Of a stretch of 14,107 bases of DNA, positions 13,941 to 14,107 are shown piece after piece. This stretch comes from an uncultured Bacteroidales bacterium (lineage in GTDB: Bacteria > Bacteroidota > Bacteroidia > Bacteroidales > UBA932), in contig CAMFSN010000033.1 in assembly GCA_945983015.1 (NCBI GenBank), forward strand, positions 1 through 14,107, given 5' to 3'. How positions within the stretch are numbered: position 1 is the stretch's first letter; each line of letters begins with the position of its first letter. The notes beneath the pieces are model-generated. The model worked only from the letters and a program-made list of their open reading frames with translations, was not told the origin of the DNA and ran no database searches. The position numbers and the translations under genes are program-made.

Positions 13941-14107
13941 ATTCGGCGCCGTCTGCATCGCCTTTCTGATACTCGGCTATCAGATAGCTCTTTTCGTGCA
14001 CCATAGTGCCGTTCTGCGCATCGAGGCTAATCGGGACCATCCCGATACGCTCTATGTGTATATGCCAATCTCCTCTCCTTCCAGCCCCTCCCTCACTTCT
14101 GCGGAAC
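13843..14107 (+). CDS. Partial gene for a single-pass membrane protein, 3' end outside the window
   Basis: An open frame from ATG 13843 to the window edge (88 codons, no stop) in a different frame from rsmI. The product starts with a polar, basic Ser/Thr-rich stretch (residues 1-32), then one hydrophobic segment (about 34-52, FGAVCIAFLILGYQIALFV). A soluble part follows, with IEANRDHPDTLYVYMP and then a Ser/Pro-rich tract. The first 98 bases lie inside the end of rsmI. No other ATG, GTG or TTG lies between 13843 and the hydrophobic segment, which supports this start. I do not recognise the family. A short cytoplasmic tail, one membrane helix and a linker would suit an anchored helix-hairpin-helix or periplasmic protein, but no such domain is visible yet. 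Confidence 0.55.
   Translation, partial: MKTKQKGRSSSHSQEPQCQNEASTLTSTRTQIKFGAVCIAFLILGYQIALFVHHSAVLRIEANRDHPDTLYVYMPISSPSSPSLTSAE

Overview
This window is ordinary chromosomal sequence from a member of the Bacteroidota, most likely Bacteroidales. Four things point there: lipoprotein signal peptides ending in S-S-C or G-A-C, a GH13 amylase carrying a SusE/SusF-type starch-binding module, Bacteroides-type promoters (TTG, about 20 bases, TAnnTTTG) before several genes, and Bacteroidota-like ClpB, XerD and RsmI sequences. I see no rRNA, tRNA, IS element, prophage or CRISPR array, and no gene-free stretch longer than 300 bases.

Positions 1-45 are not genomic. They are the end of an Illumina Nextera adapter: P7 tail, an 8-base i7 index, the Read 2 adapter and the Tn5 mosaic end. 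The contig's left edge is therefore a library artefact, and the region upstream of the first gene is missing.

Left part (151-9816, all + strand): a surface-type GH13 lipoprotein closed by a strong terminator; a CpdB-like metallophosphoesterase/nucleotidase lipoprotein; a ClpB disaggregase with no N-terminal domain; a DUF362 protein with two 4Fe-4S motifs; and a second nucleotidase lipoprotein of the UshA type with a Pro/Ser repeat linker. The two nucleotidases belong to different subclasses and would release nucleosides and phosphate outside the cytoplasm. The amylase supplies maltodextrins or glucose, which join glycolysis through the pgi product.

Right part: pgi, a DUF456 membrane protein and xerD form a tight operon (9933-12616; adjacent TAA/ATG and an overlapping TGATG). 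Thymidine kinase (tdk) lies on the minus strand; its 3' end overlaps xerD by 26 bases and its 5' end faces rsmI across a 51-base promoter region. rsmI starts with GTG. A partial gene for a single-pass membrane protein begins inside rsmI and runs off the right edge.

I do not see a clear new multi-gene system. The best leads are the N-domain-less ClpB, which also has a shortened loop in its second ATPase domain; the starch-binding module inserted between strands 7 and 8 of the GH13 barrel; genes that appear almost leaderless; and an 8-base word, GCCTTGGG, found only in three intergenic regions.
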